Assembly: GCF_000150275.1 (NCBI RefSeq)
Contig: NW_002060946.1
Coordinates: 1,450,202 to 1,514,201 of the forward strand
Direction: 5' to 3'
DNA from: Trichoplax adhaerens
Lineage: Eukaryota; Placozoa; Uniplacotomia; Trichoplacea; Trichoplacidae
Length of the DNA: 64,000 nucleotides
In this document: positions 15,219 through 28,145 of the stretch, piece after piece
Numbering within the stretch: the first letter of the stretch is position 1
How the letters are laid out: the number at the start of each line of letters is the position of its first letter
Position numbers and translations under genes: made by a program
The notes under the pieces: model-generated
The model's input: the letters and a program-made list of their open reading frames with translations, nothing else
Told to the model about the DNA's origin: nothing
Database searches by the model: none

Positions 15219-16243
15219 TAAACCAGCGTAGAACGCAATCCACTGCAGTATCTTCTCGATGGCAACCATGGATGGATTGTACTATACACTGAAGAGTAGT
15301 AAACTATTAAAACATTGATATAGGACTTCAGAGCGAGATTTGATTCCATTTTTAGTATTAAAATCTACATTTAAAAAGAAAATGGACATTTCAAGATTGC
15401 TCATCTTGCCATCAACGTTCTCGCTGTTTGATCGTCCATTAATAAGGCAACCATGGATGGATTGTACTATATACTGAACAGTAGTAAACTATTAAAACAT
15501 TGATATAAGACCCAGAGTGGGATTTGCTTCCATTTTTAGTAATAAAATCTAAAAACTACATTTAAAAAGAAAATGAACATTTCAAGATTGCTCATCTTGC
15601 TATCAACGTTCTCGCTGTTTGATCGTCCATTAATAAGGCAACCATAGATGGATTGTACTATATACTGAACAGTAGTAAACTATTAAAACATTGATATAAG
15701 ACCCAGAGTGGGATTTGCTTCCATTTTTAGTAATAAAATCTAAAAACTACATTTAAAAAGAAAATGAACATTTCAAGATTGCTCATCTTGCCATCAACGT
15801 TCTCGCTGTTTTATCGTCCATTAATAAGGCAACCATAGATGGATTGTACTATACACGGAACAGTAGTAAACTATTAAAACATTCATATAAGACCCAGAGT
15901 GGGATTTGCTTCCATTTTTAGTATTAAAATCTAAAATCTACATTTAAAAAGAAAATGAACATTTCAAGATTGCTCATCTTGCCATCAACATTCTCGCTGT
16001 TTGATCGTCCATTAGACCGTATACCAGCGCAGAACGCAATCCACTGCAGTATCTTCTCTATGGCAACGATGGATGGATTGTACTATACACTGAAGAGTAG
16101 TAAACTACTAAAACATTCATATAGGACTAGAGTGAAATTTGTTTCCATTTTTAGTATTAAAATCTACATTTAAAAAGAAAATGGTCATTTCAAGATTGCT
16201 CATCTTGCCATCAATATTCTCGCTGTTTGATCGTCCAGTAGAC
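15219..16243. repeat. Tandem array, ~185-191-bp unit, five copies
   Basis: Units begin at the block ggcaaccatggatggattgt, at 15261, 15446, 15637, 15828 and 16062. Each contains agtagtaaactattaaaaca, catttttagtattaaaatct and tcaagattgctcatcttgcc, and ends tcgctgtttgatcgtcca. The first and fifth units are preceded by an extra ~43-base leader (accagcg.agaacgcaatcc, ctgcagtatcttctc) that the middle units lack, which explains the longer 234-base step before unit 5. The middle units were probably amplified without the leader. Confidence 0.92.
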
Positions 16244-16408
16244 CGTGTGTATAACTTGTTTATCGGATGCGATTGTACTAATATGGATGTGATACATTGA
16301 GTAATCTATGCTGCTGCATCACGGTAAAGGACATTCTCACTTTATTCGTCACATAGATGACAACAGAACAACGAAGAAGTAACCAGAAAATTAGTAATTC
16401 TGGTTAGC

Positions 16409-16613
16409 CTTAATGCACTTATTTGTTAGTCAGAGAAACTTCTATAGAGTAGATTTGTGTTGGTTAAACTTGTTGTGGTAGTGATGGAATACTTAACATG
16501 ATCTTACTAGTCTTAATGCACTTATTTGTTACTCTGAGAAACTTCTATAAAGTTGGGTTGTGTTAGTTGAGCTTATTGTGGTAGTGGTGGAATGCTTAAC
16601 ATGATCTTACTTA
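16409..16613. repeat. Direct duplication, 103-bp unit, two copies
   Basis: Copies start at 16409 and 16512 with cttaatgcacttatttgtta and end cttaacatgatcttact. They share agaaacttctata and tgtggtagtg.tggaat. Divergence is about 10-15 percent, older than the 346-bp duplication. Confidence 0.88.
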
Positions 16614-19600
16614 TCAGAAACCATGAATGGCAGTATCATGATTTCCCTCGATGTGGCTGTTGTTAAATCTACCCAGGATAATGATAGAGCCAAGGTGAAC
16701 AAGAATCTTGAGATACTTGTAGCAGGGCTTACTACTGCATAGACAGACGGGTACGTATAGTAGGCTGGATTGGATGTTTATTGATCTAGCAATGGCGTAA
16801 CCACTCACAATATTGTATTTTAAAAATTTTGATCCTTAAGTACCCTATCCTTCTCACAGTATGACGCATTGGGATGGTCATGACTTTTTCTGCCATATTA
16901 GACATTCACCAGAAGAGAAATCAGGATGCTTGATCGTAATTCATGTTGAACCCTTCAACATCGCTTTACTCTAAACCTTGTGAAGATTGTGAAGACGCCA
17001 AGAAATCCAACATGAAGTGTAGATTGTACACTAGATCACAGTTAAACTACCCTGTACATGGAGATGGAGACGAAACCTTTTATTGGAAGTAATGCATGTC
17101 GTATTATATGAAGTTAAAGTACACTACACTACAAGCCAATTCGCACTAAAATAATCCGTCATGTGAATACAATACGTATATATGTTGACACAGTATGATC
17201 CACCTTTCGAATAAAAACAATTTTATTGACCCTAAAGAATTCTTTAGACGCAGAAATACTGTAGACAACTAAGTATGAGTATTCTACTGGGGTTGTACTA
17301 TAATAAGGAGATTCGTGAAAAGAAACGATGCCGTTTTGGTGTACTACATGTACTGTATACTGCATGTCTAGATAAGCAAAGTAGTATCTACAGTATTTCC
17401 AAAATCGTCCCGCTGATCGCACTGTTCCTGGCTCAATAAATAAATAACTTTCACCTTGTGAATTCTTAATTGGGGATGCATGGAACAATGATCACTTCAT
17501 ATTGCGATGTGTGTAAACTGTATGCACTTTAGCATCGACTGGATAAGACCCTTGCAGTGACAAATTGCATTCAGAGTACGGTATAGTTACCGTGAAATCT
17601 GACAATTTTTATGGGAGCATCTACAAGATCCAACATATCTCTCTAACATCACATCTTGATATTTTAGCTTTGAAATGGTGGTATACGGTGTGAAAGGATA
17701 CGAATAATAGAATGATCGGTAATGTTGTAATCTTTTAGCTTACCAGATAAATCTGGAGATAGGCTACAGTACAATATGCAATCTACGAAATCTTCTGTTT
17801 TCGCTACTGATTTCTTTACATTTGCTATTATATATAAATTATTGAACATGTGGTTAATCCTTTTAATTAAAATCTCAATCACTATTCTCTAAAGTGAAAA
17901 AGCACTGCGCAGCCTGTTGACAAACGGCTTATTCAGAGACTACTCCATTAAAACTAAATAAACTAGGTTGATTGATGGCCGCTTTGCTTACCATTTCCTC
18001 GCCATTTGCTCCATGCTTGTAGTTGCACTGGCTGCTTAGCTGATTAGTCCTCAACCTAGCGACGTGACTAAAGGCGAAGCTTTAACTTTACAAACTGTAG
18101 ATTAGAGTGTAGTTGCATCATATAGAAACTTTTGATCCTACTTGATTCACTTTTTTTACATCACTATATTTGCTATGCCAGCACTTGACAATAGTTCATG
18201 TGCTCCATTTTTCAGTACTTGAGCTTGCAAGAATCCTTATTTTATACGACATATTTTGGGGGGTAAAGCTATCATTGCCTAGGGCATCCACGAATATCCC
18301 GTACGCGTACTTTGCCGATATACGCTCGTACAGTATCGCTTCCTACCTTCAAATCCAAGAGTATTCATATCAATGCTCTACATCAACTTCTCTATTAAAT
18401 GAGTCGCATATAACGAGAAATACTGTACAGCATTTTCTTTTCACTGCTGCTCTATACGACCAAGGTGTATAACCAAGAGTAAATGAAAGTGATCGCATAG
18501 TTCGCCTACTGTATCTTGATAGAGGCTAGAATTGATGATGCAAATTACGACATAATAATAGATCTTCTTCGGTTATTATTTTATTTTATTAACGATGTTT
18601 CAAGTCATGCATTGGTAATAGAAATCTCAAGATTGACGTGATCATGAATTAATAAAATACATAATCATTGTACTATACTCTACTGTTTGTTTGAGTTAAA
18701 GACTTTCTCAAGTTTAATTAATAAAATTCTTTAAAAGGATACCTTCATATATTTACAGTTTAATGATAGATTCTTACTTATTGACTAATGAGATTACAAT
18801 GATCATTACAATGAATAACTAGAAAAAAGCTGAATACTGTATTTTAACTTCAAAGTTTCATGAATAATTTCGAACATTAGGAAAATACTATACTTTAATT
18901 TAAAACGTGGAATCAATGCAGTGATATGATGAATGCTGGCAGGTGTCCTCGTTACGCTTTATATTTTTAGCCTATCAATTAGCTAGATCTCTGAAACGAA
19001 CATTTTACCCTTATTACAAGTATTTGACGCGTATTACCTTCCTATTTTAAGTATTTGAACCATAAATTCAACATTACATTCGGGCGAAAATTTTGTTTAC
19101 CTCACAATTCTCTCATAACTACAGCCAGGATAGTAAAAATTTCCTTCCTCGTTACTTGCACATAAGCTGCTTTTCTACTATAATTACCAGCGAGATCGAA
19201 ATGATATTAAGCTTCAATATTTTTAGTTTTTATACCGTATAAGTAATCCTACATTGAAATACCTATCAACTACCTTTGGTCAATTTCTGCTAGTATAGGA
19301 TGCCACAGCATGCTTTTTCATAAATTACGTCTGATGTTTCACTGAAACAACATGGGAAATTTCCTAGTCAAATTGACGATAACACTCTTTTATTTTGTAT
19401 AAGCATACATATAAACGACAGCATTTATATATTTTATTTTATAACTGTAAGCAATCATGACAAGAATAAATCACAAACTATGACGTACAGTCTAAATTAT
19501 CACATGCAATTTGTCTTACCATGATATTACTGTGCTAGACGCTGGGGCATTCCTCTCCATTAAAATGATAAAAAGTGCAGATGCTAATGTCACTCAAAAT

Positions 19601-20950
19601 ACGCGTATGCACGTTGTAAAGAGCACGTACTGGAGGGATTAAGACTTGTAAAACTATTATTAATTTTTTGATGTCTACCTTCATTTCGATTGTCTGTACT
19701 CCTCCTATTTCCATAATGAAGAGAGCTGCGCAGAGTTTACGCATCGTCTGAAAGTAAAGCGAATTCTAACCAATACGTGAATAGGGCATAACATTAATAT
19801 CATACAATGTTTTGACTGATTTGATAAATATTTATTATTCTCTTGTACTGGAAATCGCATTTGCAAATGACCATTGAACTGCTTACAGTGTTTCCGGTTT
19901 TGCCTTACTGACACAAAGATTAGACGCAACTGCGTAAAAGTTCCTAGTTCTAAATTTTATTGTTCGAATACACATTGATGAATATCAGATAAAGCTAAAT
20001 ACATTAGATAAAATTAGATAATAATTGTATGATCAACCACAGCACTAATGTTGTATTCCAACCTTGGCTGCATGGGGTATACGTGTATGCGAGTATAAAT
20101 AACTGATCGATTCTAACTGCCTTGCGTTACTTAATTCTTCAAATCTCCTTGATTGTATCATTCTTACATCGGTCTCCTTCTCGTCTTTAATAATTCACTC
20201 AATTACCTTGTGCATTTCTAAAAACCAGAGTGATGCTAAATGTCAATGACGGTATAAGTAATATTGACTAAATCCATGTCTATTTTATAACGCTATTATT
20301 TTGACAATGCTTACATATTTTTGCTGCTATCCATGTCTGAGAACTCGTTTTTAAGTTGATGCCATCATCTTTACTACTGGTACATCAAGATTAATGATTA
20401 CATGCAATTTTAATTTAAATTTCTAGCATTTTCACACATGTTTTTGTCGATCAATTTTATTACCAAGCATTTTATCATTTATAAATTGTATTATATCCAT
20501 CCTATATACTGTAGCCACCGCGTGATACCGCAGATTTAAGATTTAAAGTTCTGTACATACGCGTTGGATAAATTCGTACGTTGTAAACTAATATACTGTA
20601 CTGTGCGTATTTTTATTATGCTCCACCAAAAAAATTGTTTGAATGTCATATTAGACCACCGTCGATAGTACCCATTTTTCTATACAAGTTTGTAGGCTAT
20701 CAGCAGATCTTATACTCACTAATTTCTCGTAAAAAAGTGTACGGTCCATAACCTTCTTCGATAAAGTAATTAGTAACGATATTCTTGTAAAGTCGTGATA
20801 CCAATAATTTTTTTACTTTATCGTTACCAAATACTTTACAGAATATCTACTTATATGGATATCAAATATAATGTTGTTGTCCATAGAATAAAGGATAATG
20901 CCTTTTAAAACCTTAACATATCATAAGCAATACAGTATATGGCTTTATTA
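16614..20950. other. Intergenic, no recognised gene
   Basis: About 4.3 kb without an exon I can support. Minus-strand frames at 17159-17488 and 17664-17882, a plus frame at 18170-18472 and minus frames at 19535-19929 are open for 60-110 codons. None has a recognisable motif or splice partners that extend it. A degenerate or fast-evolving gene at 17.1-17.9 kb (minus) cannot be excluded. Confidence 0.4.
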
Positions 20951-21101
20951 TCAAGAAATACGGTATAAAATACATGTTAATCGAAAAGTTATATTGTTTT
21001 TTTTATTACAACAAAGGAATATCCGTGATATGTGATAATAAGAAATCCTTGAATTACCAATGTTGTATAATAGTAATTGTTGTTTTATTTTTAATTGTTA
21101 G

Positions 21102-24034
21102 GTTTATTCTCTTTTATCTTCCCTCTATTACTTTTAATAATCATCACGGTGATTAAAGTGTTATGGAAAGCTGAGAAACGAAGTATTAATCGACAGCACG
21201 ATTTCAAAGACCAACAATTAAATTCAGATCAAATTGTCTGTGAAAGTAGTCCCAAAATTTCATCAACATTACAAGAAGAGCAGCAATTCTCAATTGACAC
21301 CGAATGTAATAGTACTGATTGCCAATTAGCAACAAATGCGCCCATGAGTTCTTCCTATAGATTACTCGACGAAAAGTCAAATACAGAAGAAAGGATAACA
21401 TCTACAACTGTAGAAGAATACGCTGATAATCCAATCTATGCTAATAAAGAGTTGCTAAGAAGAGATTACTTTCAAAAAGTTAGCCCACAGGATGAAATAT
21501 GTGAGCAAGTTATCATTGACAATCAGGAGTCATCCTGCTTAAATTGGACTGACTTATTTCAAAATTTTAGTGATCGATCCATTGAAGAGCTAAATGATAT
21601 TGAAGCTGATACAATGAATAAAATTGAACGTCGCGGTAAAGACTCTAGTGCTTCGACAACTAATAGTAGTAATAGAAATAGTAATCAGCGCTCACGCCGA
21701 GTAATTACTAGTAGTAAAGTTGTTCCAAAACACGAAGAAGTCTCCCAAGGTAGCCATACAATAAATTCTAATTTAGAAAATCGAAAAACTAGGAACATCT
21801 CTCGCAATTCTGGTCACGAATATCGCCAGCAGCGATCAATCTCAAGTGAACGAAACATACATTCTAGAAAGAAATCAAATGCACAACATGAACATTCATC
21901 GGAACCGATTCGTCGTCAAGATAGTGAGCAAATAGATAGTGATGGCCAGATGAAGTGGGATCGAGTTCAACAGTGGGTCGAGGAAGAACGGCGTATAGAC
22001 CAAAATGAGTGGATTAAGGAGGAAGATTGGGAGGCTTGCGATCCAGGAAAAGAGAGCAGTGAGTGCGAGCCAGACGTATGCGATGAAATCTCATGTGATA
22101 GTCGTAGTATAACTTCTTCTAATAATTCTAGTGTGAATCATAGAAAGTTACTACATCAGTTACAGACTACTAACGCTGCAGCTACACGTCATAAGATTCC
22201 TCCTACGGTGAATAGTGAAAATCGAGTCGGAAGTAATTTTATCGAGAAACAACATAAAATAATGACTTCTAGTTCAGCTGTTGTGCCATTATCAAGTGAA
22301 AGTAACGAGAATTCAGCCATTAAGAGTAATAATGTAACTTTTGTATTGTCAAGAAAAGTTTCAGACACGGATGCAAAAGTACAAGATGAAAGTGAGAGTT
22401 TGACGAGCTATAGTAGTAGCAGTAGTAGAAATTCTAAAATACCTAGAAGAATCGAAAGTGTGGATAGTAATAAGAAAGCATCAGATCAACCAAGCAGTGG
22501 TGGTGATATGGTAGAAAAAGAGTGCGACTATAAAGAACTGCGTAATGTTATAAGTAAATATTTCGTTGACTCTACAGAAATGGTTGAATTAGGAAGGAAG
22601 ATAGTGAATTTTGTTACCGCAAAAAGTAAAATCTCATCTTATCCTGAATTTGATGATGTTGAGTTAGCATTGAACCGAATGTGCAATAGCGAATTTAAAG
22701 ACGAGCAAAGAGTAAGAATACGTAAATAAAATATCTATAAAACTATTTGTTGGTTTAATATTAGACTTGTTAACTGTTAAATATTATATTTTTACCTTTA
22801 CTAATTACAAGTTCACTTTATAGAAAATTTTATCTAAAATTGGAGGTAAAGACGTGTTAAAGCCTTTATTAGAGTCCAAAAATGAAAACTTACGTAAGAC
22901 TACGCTTAAAGCGATGTCAATACAAGCAATTAATGATGAAGACCTTGATACAGTCAAGGTATAGCATAATGCTTCATTTATGTACAAATCTTAACTTCAT
23001 CTTTTGCTTTGTTTCATTTTGATAATGTAAAAACCAATGATTGTCAATATGTAACATTTTAATATCCATGAACAAAAAGGTGGTGATTTCGCATATTCAG
23101 CAATGGACAAAATCTGATGTTAATCATTCCAATCAAGACATGCAGATGGTTGCTACAAGTGCTTTACTTAACTTATCAACATGTCGTACTTTTCATTCAA
23201 GTATTATTAGTTGTATTCCATACCTACTTGATATGGTTGAATCATCGGTTAAGCCTATGCAGGTACAGCATTATGATAATATTTATACACAATCTAAACT
23301 GCTTTATGCATACATACATATGAAATCTTAATCAGGCTACAGTACCGAATATAGGACTAGAACTAACGTAATAATTAATTTTATTTTAAGTTGCACGCAC
23401 TATTGGTTTTACTCATATTTTCTTGGAACATCAACAATATTATCCACTTGGTTGAGCATCAGGTAATTATTGGCATTGAAGAAAATTCACATCGACTTCT
23501 TTACCTTCCAATTTTTTCATAGAAACGATAACATATATCTTTGATGCAGTTTTGCTTACCATACATTTTCAATTATAATTGTGTTATTGCAGACTTTAAA
23601 GAGAATATCAACGTGGTTAAAGATAGATACAGATGAAGAGTTGCTTTTAAGAATTGTTACCTTAGTTACGAGCTTACTAGAGGGTCTTAGGCATTTTTTA
23701 AGACAAGTACCGACACCACTACGGACTCGAAGAGCACGAACGGGAAATAAAGCCGTAGAAAGCAGTGAATCTAAATACAGACAACTTCGTACTTTATTGC
23801 GGGATATATTAGTAAGTAATATAATTTTATAGCTACTTCGCTAACCTAAAAAGTTTGCAAAATAATTCTAAAAAATGTAACTTGATATTTCTTTAGTTTT
23901 GTACACCTGGACTTCACGATAGCTTATGGGAACTAAATCAACATAGTAACCGTGACATCCATCGTCAAGCTACAAGAGGTCGCTTAACTCTGAATTACCT
24001 ATTATCCTTGCATTGCAGTATGACTGTCTCTTGA
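21102..24034 (+). CDS. Unrecognised membrane-anchored Ser-rich protein with armadillo-like C-terminus, 5' partial
   Basis: Six exons join in phase: 21102-22711, 22824-22958, 23080-23262, 23391-23462, 23593-23811 and 23897-24034, giving at least 784 aa. The first traced exon opens in phase 1 after an acceptor at 21100-21101, so a short upstream exon with the start codon is missing. It begins with a hydrophobic segment (LFSFIFPLLLLIIITVIKVLW), then about 450 residues of low-complexity, Ser/Asn/Glu/Arg-rich sequence. The C-terminal ~250 residues are helical and Leu-rich (KIGGKDVLKPLLES, VATSALLNLSTC, LHALLVLLIFSWNINN), resembling ARM/HEAT repeats. An N-terminal anchor plus ARM-like C-terminus recalls the ARMC10/ARMCX layout, but I see no diagnostic motif. 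The gene model is fairly sure; the family is not. Confidence 0.7.
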
Positions 24035-24104
24035 AGATTTCGGGCTTACTCGTAGATATTTTAAGCCCTAAGGCCTTGGAAGCTTTGCTTGTTAACGCTT
24101 TATC

Positions 24105-24110
24105 AATAAA
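24105..24110 (+). promoter_or_regulatory. Poly(A) signal of the armadillo-like gene
   Basis: AATAAA lies 71 bases after the stop at 24032-24034, a normal 3' UTR distance for this locus. Confidence 0.55.
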
Positions 24111-26190
24111 TTATTCAGATGATACATCTGTACACAATACTTGTTAAAGTACTACAGTTCATTGTGTAAATCCATTGCAGCAATTTACTTTTCCTGTTTA
24201 GGATAAGTTTTTATAGATTGTTCTAATATGTGTAGCATGTACAATTAATGTAACTAGAATAATTTTCGTTTGACTGTACAAGACATACGGGTAATCTTAC
24301 AGTTAAAACTGGATGTGTAGTACATATATAATTGACATAAATAGAGCTAAACTTGAATTATATTTTTTACAGTCCCTCTCGCAATAATTGCAATAATGTT
24401 AATATGGTACGATAACTTCGTATAAGCTTTACGGCCTAAGCCTGGTGACATTATTTGCGAATTAATTAATTTATGCCATGCAATAACTATCTTGATTTTA
24501 TACTTTCATGCAATTTTGCCATTGTGAGATTTCAATTTTATGCTGGCTGGAATAGTACGAGTCTACCATTGCTGCTCCATAAATCTCAAAATAGTTGTAA
24601 TGAAATTGCGATAATACAGTGCTATCATTTATTTAAAAAGCATGTTATTTCGTATGTAGGACATGTATGAAACCAATCGCTAACTAATTTACACGATTTT
24701 TGATGATCATTTCATCGTTTGCTATGAAATTTTTTCTTATGTTATAATTGCCGTATATTTTGTATATTCGTGTCTTGCTATTCCTACCATATATACGTAC
24801 GAGATATGATAAATTGCTGACATTTCCAATTTTTATTTAAAATATAGTTTAAATAGCAGTGAAAAATGATGCTTTAAAGTATTGCATACCTGTAATAATG
24901 GCGATACGAGTATACTATTATGTACAGTATATAATTAACTCTAACTAATTATTAAGGCAACACTTTTTAACTTAATCGAATTCTATTTTGCTTTGCGCCT
25001 AAGTTTTGATAAAACAACTTTAAGTATTGAATATATCTTTCTCAAGTGATGCATGGTGCAGCATAACTCCTGCGGTAGAAATTAAAATTATCCTTTGTTT
25101 TAAAGTCAAATCATCTGCGTACATGTATTATATAGTATATATTTATATACTGTATTTGCAGTATTTCTGATTGGTAATGTGGCAACCACGACATTTATCT
25201 AAAATTTAAAGCTCCAAAATATGTTGTAAACATTAATAAATGAACTGCTTTGCTGATGAATCATTGCATCTATCAAATATATAATCTAATACGACTGCCG
25301 CTCTTGTAAAGAAAAATTATATAATGTTGTATTATTAGTGACCTACGTGTGATTAAAATGTCCATAGAAAAGAAATAACAAAAATACTGATTTTGTGGTA
25401 GCGGAAACAAGTTTATTCGCATATATCTGCATTCAGATTGTATACTGTACGCATGATAATATACTTGTATATCTTAGTCAAAGTAGAATAACTGATCAAT
25501 GGCAATTCATTATTAGTTAATTTGCGTACAATTACAATTTCAGTTATAGCTTGTTACCGCTGGAAATGCTCATAGGAGATTTTAATGTTTATTACTATCA
25601 CGCACAATTCCTATCCATTATAATTTGCAACCATTTCACATTAACTCGTCACAATAGGATAGCTAAAATAACTCCTGCAAAAATGGAATACTATACATTT
25701 ATAATATTATACAATTAGATTTAATATTTCTTTTCAAATATTACTTAAACACGTTAATTCATAGCATGAAGTTTTTAGTAAATTTTATCATCATTCGGTG
25801 ATCTATATAAATACATTCTAGATGATATCAAAGACAGTTTCCAGTCTAGCTATATGCGGATTTTGATTAAACATTACTTGATAGAACACAGTAATATAAA
25901 TTAAAACATCGAATTCATTTGCATGTACACTGCAACCAAGTAAGATATCATTACCAGCAATTTTAACCAAATTGATTTCCTCCACTTGCTATTTCGCATT
26001 CGGTGATTGTTTACTGATAGTGAAAATTAGCAAAATTCTTAGTAAAAGCTTATACTATTTGCAATAAACTTATATACATACAATTTCTAATGCACAAGTA
26101 AAATAATGAATAATCCTGACGCAGATGATGGTATTTTATAGTATTCACGCAGACATTTGGAGGAACTTAAAGTACACGATTGAAGTCAAC
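24111..26190. other. Intergenic spacer between convergent genes
   Basis: About 2.1 kb of AT-rich sequence. The ORF at 24473-24670 has no homology I recognise. A local AT palindrome-like run lies around 25125-25160 (tatatagtatatatttatat). Nothing else is supported. Confidence 0.5.
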
Positions 26191-27413
26191 TCACGTGTCA
26201 GTGAAGGCAAATTTGTCCTTAACACACTGCAAAATTTCCTCTGGATCCTTGCCTTGGATATTCAGTGTTTTCATATTACCATCATCTTATACCGTAATAT
26301 ATGAAGATACACGTTAGATATAAAGTCTAGCTTTTAACTTTCTACAATTACTTGCACTGTAAGAATAAGCTATCAGTTAAGGTAAGCGGAGTTAAGAATT
26401 ATTACAGTTGGATGTTTGACTCAGCTCACTAATTTATATATAGAAATTATGCAATCGCTTCTCGTGGACTGCATATTACTCTATGCATGTTATCTCAAAC
26501 AGGGATAGGCAATACCGCGGTAGATTGAAAATCGTTAGGTATACTTTTGGAATAGCTTGAGTTTGCTGCATAGCTTATAGTATGAATTAAAGTATAGTTT
26601 AGGGTATACGTGTAGTAGACCTATTACATCCCTGATCTCAAAGGTAGGTACAATTTTCTGTATACTATGGTACATAAAAAGTCATTGGCCTCATTTTATA
26701 TAAGCCCATAGGCAAGAAATAGATAATTAGATTGAAGAAATCAGCCTTATACCACTACAACAAACTTACTTAGTTCAACAACGATAGCGGATACATCGCC
26801 TTTACTTTTAGAGAATAGAACGCTAGGATTATGAAATTTTAGCTGAGGAACTTTGTCATAGTAAAAATACCTGCAAGAATGCATTATCAAAGTTAGAGAA
26901 AATGAAACAAACCGAGCTCAAGTCGATCATATATAAACATGTCTAAAGTATCACAGCGTCGATACTCAATGTAAAAATCGATACAATATAACAAGATGCA
27001 GCAACAAGTCCTCGACCACTTGCATCATTACAATGGATGCATAGCAATTTTACATCAAGTAGCAATAGTAATTATTTAAAAATAAGGGTACATATATTGC
27101 ATATGCAGCCAGAGTTGTATTCCGTTGCTGGTGATGAGAGGAGTATTTAAGAATGCTATACGAGTATAAGCAGTAGGATAAACGATCTTCAACACATACA
27201 GTACACACTCTTATTGTCCCATTTTTAAGCATACGCGTACATGAAGAATACTTGCCTAGCTCCAAATGATCCTCGACTATTCCGTCCTGCTACTATTTTC
27301 ATTTGTTGGACATTCTCATTCAGTAGTACTTTATCGCTATTTAAATGCTGGAATGACCTTTTGATGGCTGCTCTTCCAAGACGTGGTAATTTATTAGCAC
27401 TTCTAGTCGCCAT
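26191..27413 (-). CDS. Small mitochondrial L51/S25/CI-B8-fold protein, mS25- or mL61-like, 117 aa
   Basis: Exons on the minus strand are 27256-27413, 26770-26870 and 26191-26285; phases agree, 354 bases. The start MATRSANKLPRLGRAA is basic and suits mitochondrial import. Family signatures are SFGAR/YFYYDKVPQLKFHNPS, equivalent to the GAR(K)F...P.(I/L).(Y/F).NP core of mS25, then a short beta-hairpin and the helix DPEEILQCVKDKF. It lacks the Cys-bearing C-terminal tail of mS25, so it is either a shortened mS25 paralogue or another member of the fold (mL61/Mrp49-like, less likely NDUFA2 or mL43). Intron 1 has a GC donor (AG/GCAAGT); the nearby GT gives a stop. It is divergent from true mS25, 732 bp away. 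Confidence 0.82.
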
Positions 27414-28145
27414 GACAGCAGCTCTTCGATTCACCTCCTTGCTGGTCCTTCGATCAGTGATTATACCTCCAAAGTAGCGCTACCTAACAGTCTATCAACG
27501 TCTAAACAATTCTCTACTGCTTTATCGTTGTAGAATTAACACATCTGTCCAATACTAGCTGGGCTACAAATGTTTCTTTCAGATTAAGCAATGACGACCA
27601 TACGGACATGGAAGAGTGGAGGCAGAACTCGAAGGAGCTTGCTGAGGAAGAGGCTCGCGGTTACCCACGCATCATAAAAGGTTTTACTATGGAAGACCTG
27701 GTAGTGGACGGGCAGTAAGCTTGACCATACTACACTTTATTGCCATACAGAACCCTATTAGAATATTAAGAAAGCTGTGTGGCCAGGTGCGTGGGGTGCA
27801 GTAGCGACCAGTGTTATGCCGTAAACTGCTTACTGTATAGGGTATAGGAAGGTACAGGGGCTGTAAAATACATTGTCATGCCCTTATCTGGTAATGACAA
27901 AGGAAGTCGTATGTGTATCGTGTTGAAAAGAGACGAGAAGGTCTCTAAAGGGCGACAACTTGTTTTGCACATTTTAGGTATAGAGTTAGTGTTACGTACC
28001 GAACAGATCTGTACGAAAATCGCCCATGCCTTAGACTGGACAGACTGTGGACAGACGAGAGCCTACAGCTCATTCCATGCTCTCTATCCAAGGGGCCACT
28101 TGCAGCGCTCAGCCATAACTTCAAACTCAAATTATTGATAGAAAA
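27414..28145. promoter_or_regulatory. Shared upstream region of the two S25-fold genes
   Basis: This 732-bp interval separates divergent start codons and probably holds both promoters. It contains an open stretch at 27585-27717 (LSNDDHTDMEEWRQNSKEL, ending at a possible GTAGTG donor) whose role is unknown; mS25 has a complete first exon without it. The ORF at 27878-28138 is unrecognised. Confidence 0.4.

Noticed and set aside
15955-16173. 72-aa ORF in the ~190-bp array
   Set aside because: Its frame is created by the repeat and is not kept in all units.
17159-17882. Possible minus-strand gene (109- and 72-codon frames)
   Set aside because: No recognisable domain and no splice sites that join the frames into a longer product.
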